Shown here in pieces: positions 14,463-15,860 of a DNA stretch of 15,860 nt. The notes beneath the pieces were generated by a model. That model was not told the origin of the DNA and ran no database searches. It worked only from the letters and a program-made list of their open reading frames with translations. Both the position numbers and the translations under genes were made by a program. Position 1 is the first letter of the stretch. Every line of letters starts with the position of its first letter. The stretch is from Nitrospirae bacterium GWC2_56_14 (GTDB lineage Bacteria; Nitrospirota; UBA9217). The stretch is taken from contig MHDY01000248.1 in assembly GCA_001803705.1 (NCBI GenBank), forward strand, positions 1 through 15,860, read 5' to 3'.

Positions 14463-14783
14463 CTAAAAGGTAACTACCCGGTCAGATTCCTTGACCAGGG
14501 TGTACATCACCTGCATGGTTGAAGACGGGCAGATTTCAGAACCTTGTGCATCGCGAGACTTGAGACAAGTACCGCACGCCTGGATATTTCCACCAGCTTT
14601 AACGAGGCTCTCTGCCTGGCCACAAATATCGAAGCGCTCATTACATAAATGTTCCAGTTCAACGCCTTCCGCTGTCAGGAATACGGAGACGGCATCTCCT
14701 TCCTTTAACGCGAAATTGGCAAATCTCATCGCCGTGAATACTTGTTCAGGATTGTTCTGAGTAATGATGACTGCGAGTTTCAT
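14463..14783 (-). CDS. DsrE family protein
   Basis: 106 residues from ATG 14783 with AAGGAGGT six bases upstream; that ribosome-binding site lies inside the end of the preceding gene, and the two genes are separated by one base. The DsrE/DsrF fold shows in KLAVIITQNNPEQVFTAMRF and GDAVSVFLTAEGVEL. Cysteines are Cys47, Cys54, Cys70, Cys73 (ACGTCLKSR) and Cys85 (EICPSSTM). DsrE-family proteins relay persulfide sulfur in tRNA thiolation and sulfur oxidation. The CGTC pair here suggests thiol or persulfide chemistry, possibly with the selenoprotein encoded 21 bp downstream. Confidence 0.9.
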   Translation of the reverse strand: MKLAVIITQNNPEQVFTAMRFANFALKEGDAVSVFLTAEGVELEHLCNERFDICGQAESLVKAGGNIQACGTCLKSRDAQGSEICPSSTMQVMYTLVKESDRVVTF

Positions 14784-14784
14784 G

Positions 14785-15588
14785 CTAAACCTCCTTGATA
14801 TTGATCAGTGCGGAGAGAGCCATGGCACAGACTTTCAATGCGGTTTCATGGCCATCGTCGCCACCTTTTTCAAAGTCGTCTTCACGGGTCGCCATTGAGT
14901 TTGTAATGTGAGCAAAGCAGATGACTGGTTTATTGAGGGCTGCCCCCATCGCCAGCAAGGCAGCGGCTTCCATTTCCACGGAGATGATGCCTTCATCTCG
15001 TCGCGCCGAAATAAGTTTCCGGGTCTCGCGGAACGGGGCATCAGTTGTCCATGACTTGCCGCATTCATGCTTGATGCCAGCATCGGTAAGGATTGTGGCC
15101 ACTACTTGAAGCAATGCTGGAGATGCCTGCGCATAGCGTTCTGCAGGCAAATAATGATAGCTTGTACCTTCATCTCGTAATGCTTGCTCGATCAGCAAAA
15201 ACAATGGAGTCTGGTATTGCTCGGCAATGAGCCCGGCAGAGGAAATAGTTACCAGTGCCTTGCATCCCAAGGCAAAGAGTTCTTCAGCGACAAGAACCGC
15301 AAATGATGCCCCGACAGTCCCACCAATAATGCCGTATTCTGTTTCGTTAACTGACCAGCGGTATAATCGAGTATGAAAACAGGGCCATGCGGGTTCCTGC
15401 TTTGCTTTACCGTTTGCCACCAGGTAGTCCACCAGTTCACCGTCAAAGTCCAGCAGACACCCTTCCGGCACTGTCAAACGTTGCAGGTTCTTCTGTATTC
15501 TTGCTGATTCAAGCATGTTGCTGGCAAGGAATACAGGCTCGTCATTATGGTTGTGCTCGAAGAGAGGCGAGTTGGAATTAACGGACAC
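14785..15588 (-). CDS. Nucleoside phosphorylase family protein (uridine phosphorylase-like)
   Basis: 267 residues from GTG 15588. I prefer this start because AGGAGG lies eight bases upstream; a longer frame to ATG 15666 would overlap most of the upstream regulator's end. PNP_UDP_1 features: GIIGGTVGASFAVLVAEELF, ALVTISSAGL (phosphate/base region), TDAPFRET and the nucleoside-contacting SVEMEAAALLAMG near the C-terminus. The family cleaves N-glycosidic bonds of nucleosides by phosphorolysis, and relatives hydrolyse S-adenosylhomocysteine or methylthioadenosine. Next to two methyltransferases, removal of an adenosyl by-product or processing of a modified nucleoside is conceivable (inference). 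It overlaps the ArsR gene by 11 bp. Confidence 0.85.
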   Translation of the reverse strand: MSVNSNSPLFEHNHNDEPVFLASNMLESARIQKNLQRLTVPEGCLLDFDGELVDYLVANGKAKQEPAWPCFHTRLYRWSVNETEYGIIGGTVGASFAVLVAEELFALGCKALVTISSAGLIAEQYQTPLFLLIEQALRDEGTSYHYLPAERYAQASPALLQVVATILTDAGIKHECGKSWTTDAPFRETRKLISARRDEGIISVEMEAAALLAMGAALNKPVICFAHITNSMATREDDFEKGGDDGHETALKVCAMALSALINIKEV

Positions 15589-15860
15589 AGCAAGCTCCTC
15601 CTGACGAGTGTTTTTCCCGGTCGAGCTCATCCTTCGACTTCCGAATGGCCGGCTCAGCTTCAGCAAGCAGCGAAATCACGGATGAAACCAGCTTCGGGCG
15701 GCTGACATAATAACAACGCATGGAGCCATCCTGGGCAAAGTCAACTAGACGAGCATTGCGCAGCACTGTCAAATGCTGTGAAATGTTGGCTTGAGACGCG
15801 GGAAGAATCTCCTGGATGTCGGTTACGCACTTGGTGCCCTTGAGCAATTCCACGACAATC
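15578..15860 (-). CDS. ArsR-family transcriptional regulator (partial, N-terminus outside window)
   Basis: The frame stays open to the right edge, so the first residues are missing; 93 residues are seen, starting IVVELLKGTKCV. The winged-helix pattern is TDIQEILPASQANISQHLTV (helix-turn-helix) followed by LRNARLVDFAQDGSMRCYYV (wing). The tail ends GGACCVR, a vicinal cysteine pair; with the Cys in TKCV and in MRCYY these could form a thiol metal(loid) sensor site. ArsR-family repressors typically control the operon they start. The overlap with the next gene makes it the probable first gene and regulator of the eight-gene run. Confidence 0.9.
   Translation of the reverse strand, partial: IVVELLKGTKCVTDIQEILPASQANISQHLTVLRNARLVDFAQDGSMRCYYVSRPKLVSSVISLLAEAEPAIRKSKDELDREKHSSGGACCVR

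Overview
The window looks like a Desulfuromonadales (Geobacter-like) chromosome. Supporting signs are moderate GC, very large secreted proteins built from DUF1566, He_PIG and RCC1 modules, a DUF4382 lipoprotein behind a GEMM-I riboswitch, a polyferredoxin, and an in-frame UGA with a bacterial SECIS-like hairpin, which implies a selenocysteine-using host. This assignment is inference from gene content. Almost all genes lie on the minus strand; no rRNA, tRNA, CRISPR array or insertion sequence was seen.

Left region (1-9341, minus). A giant modular secreted protein fills 226-9341. Its signal peptide and first DUF1566 module lie in one frame (from 9341) and the remaining roughly 2,890 residues in another, so one frameshift near 8920-8950 separates them. 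Modules in order: DUF1566 x2, six He_PIG Ig-like repeats, a Big_5-type domain into which 14 RCC1/BLIP-II-like repeats are inserted, two He_PIG, an ASPM/SPD-2/Hydin-type domain, DUF1566 x2, a second ASPM-type domain, a carboxypeptidase-regulatory domain, FN3, a putative zinc metalloprotease domain (HELMH, AHW, SIMYG), an Ig-like domain and a C-terminal domain. A small lipoprotein gene follows 25 bp downstream and runs off the left edge.

Middle region (9342-10749). It holds one small possible secreted protein, an AT-rich intergenic stretch with three 15-bp dyads spaced exactly 69 bp apart, a strong ribosome-binding site leading only into an 11-codon ORF, the decayed remains of a Nuc-type phospholipase D gene, and a perfect 19-bp inverted repeat that looks like a bidirectional terminator.

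DUF4382 unit (10750-11876, minus). A near-consensus sigma-70 promoter leads into a GEMM-I aptamer with an A at the position equivalent to Vc2 G20 (predicting cGAMP preference). An overlapping terminator hairpin and then a DUF4382 lipoprotein gene follow.

Right region (11899-15860, minus). A compact eight-gene run probably forms one operon: ArsR-family repressor (runs off the right edge), nucleoside phosphorylase-family protein, DsrE-family protein, a small thioredoxin-like selenoprotein with a U-x-x-C motif, two class I SAM methyltransferases, a NapH-like membrane polyferredoxin and a CGGC-domain protein. Several products are rich in reactive cysteine, selenocysteine or Fe-S motifs under an ArsR-type regulator, suggesting a selenium-dependent thiol-redox or metalloid/chalcogen-handling system that I cannot match to a described pathway. 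This operon is the most interesting part of the window.
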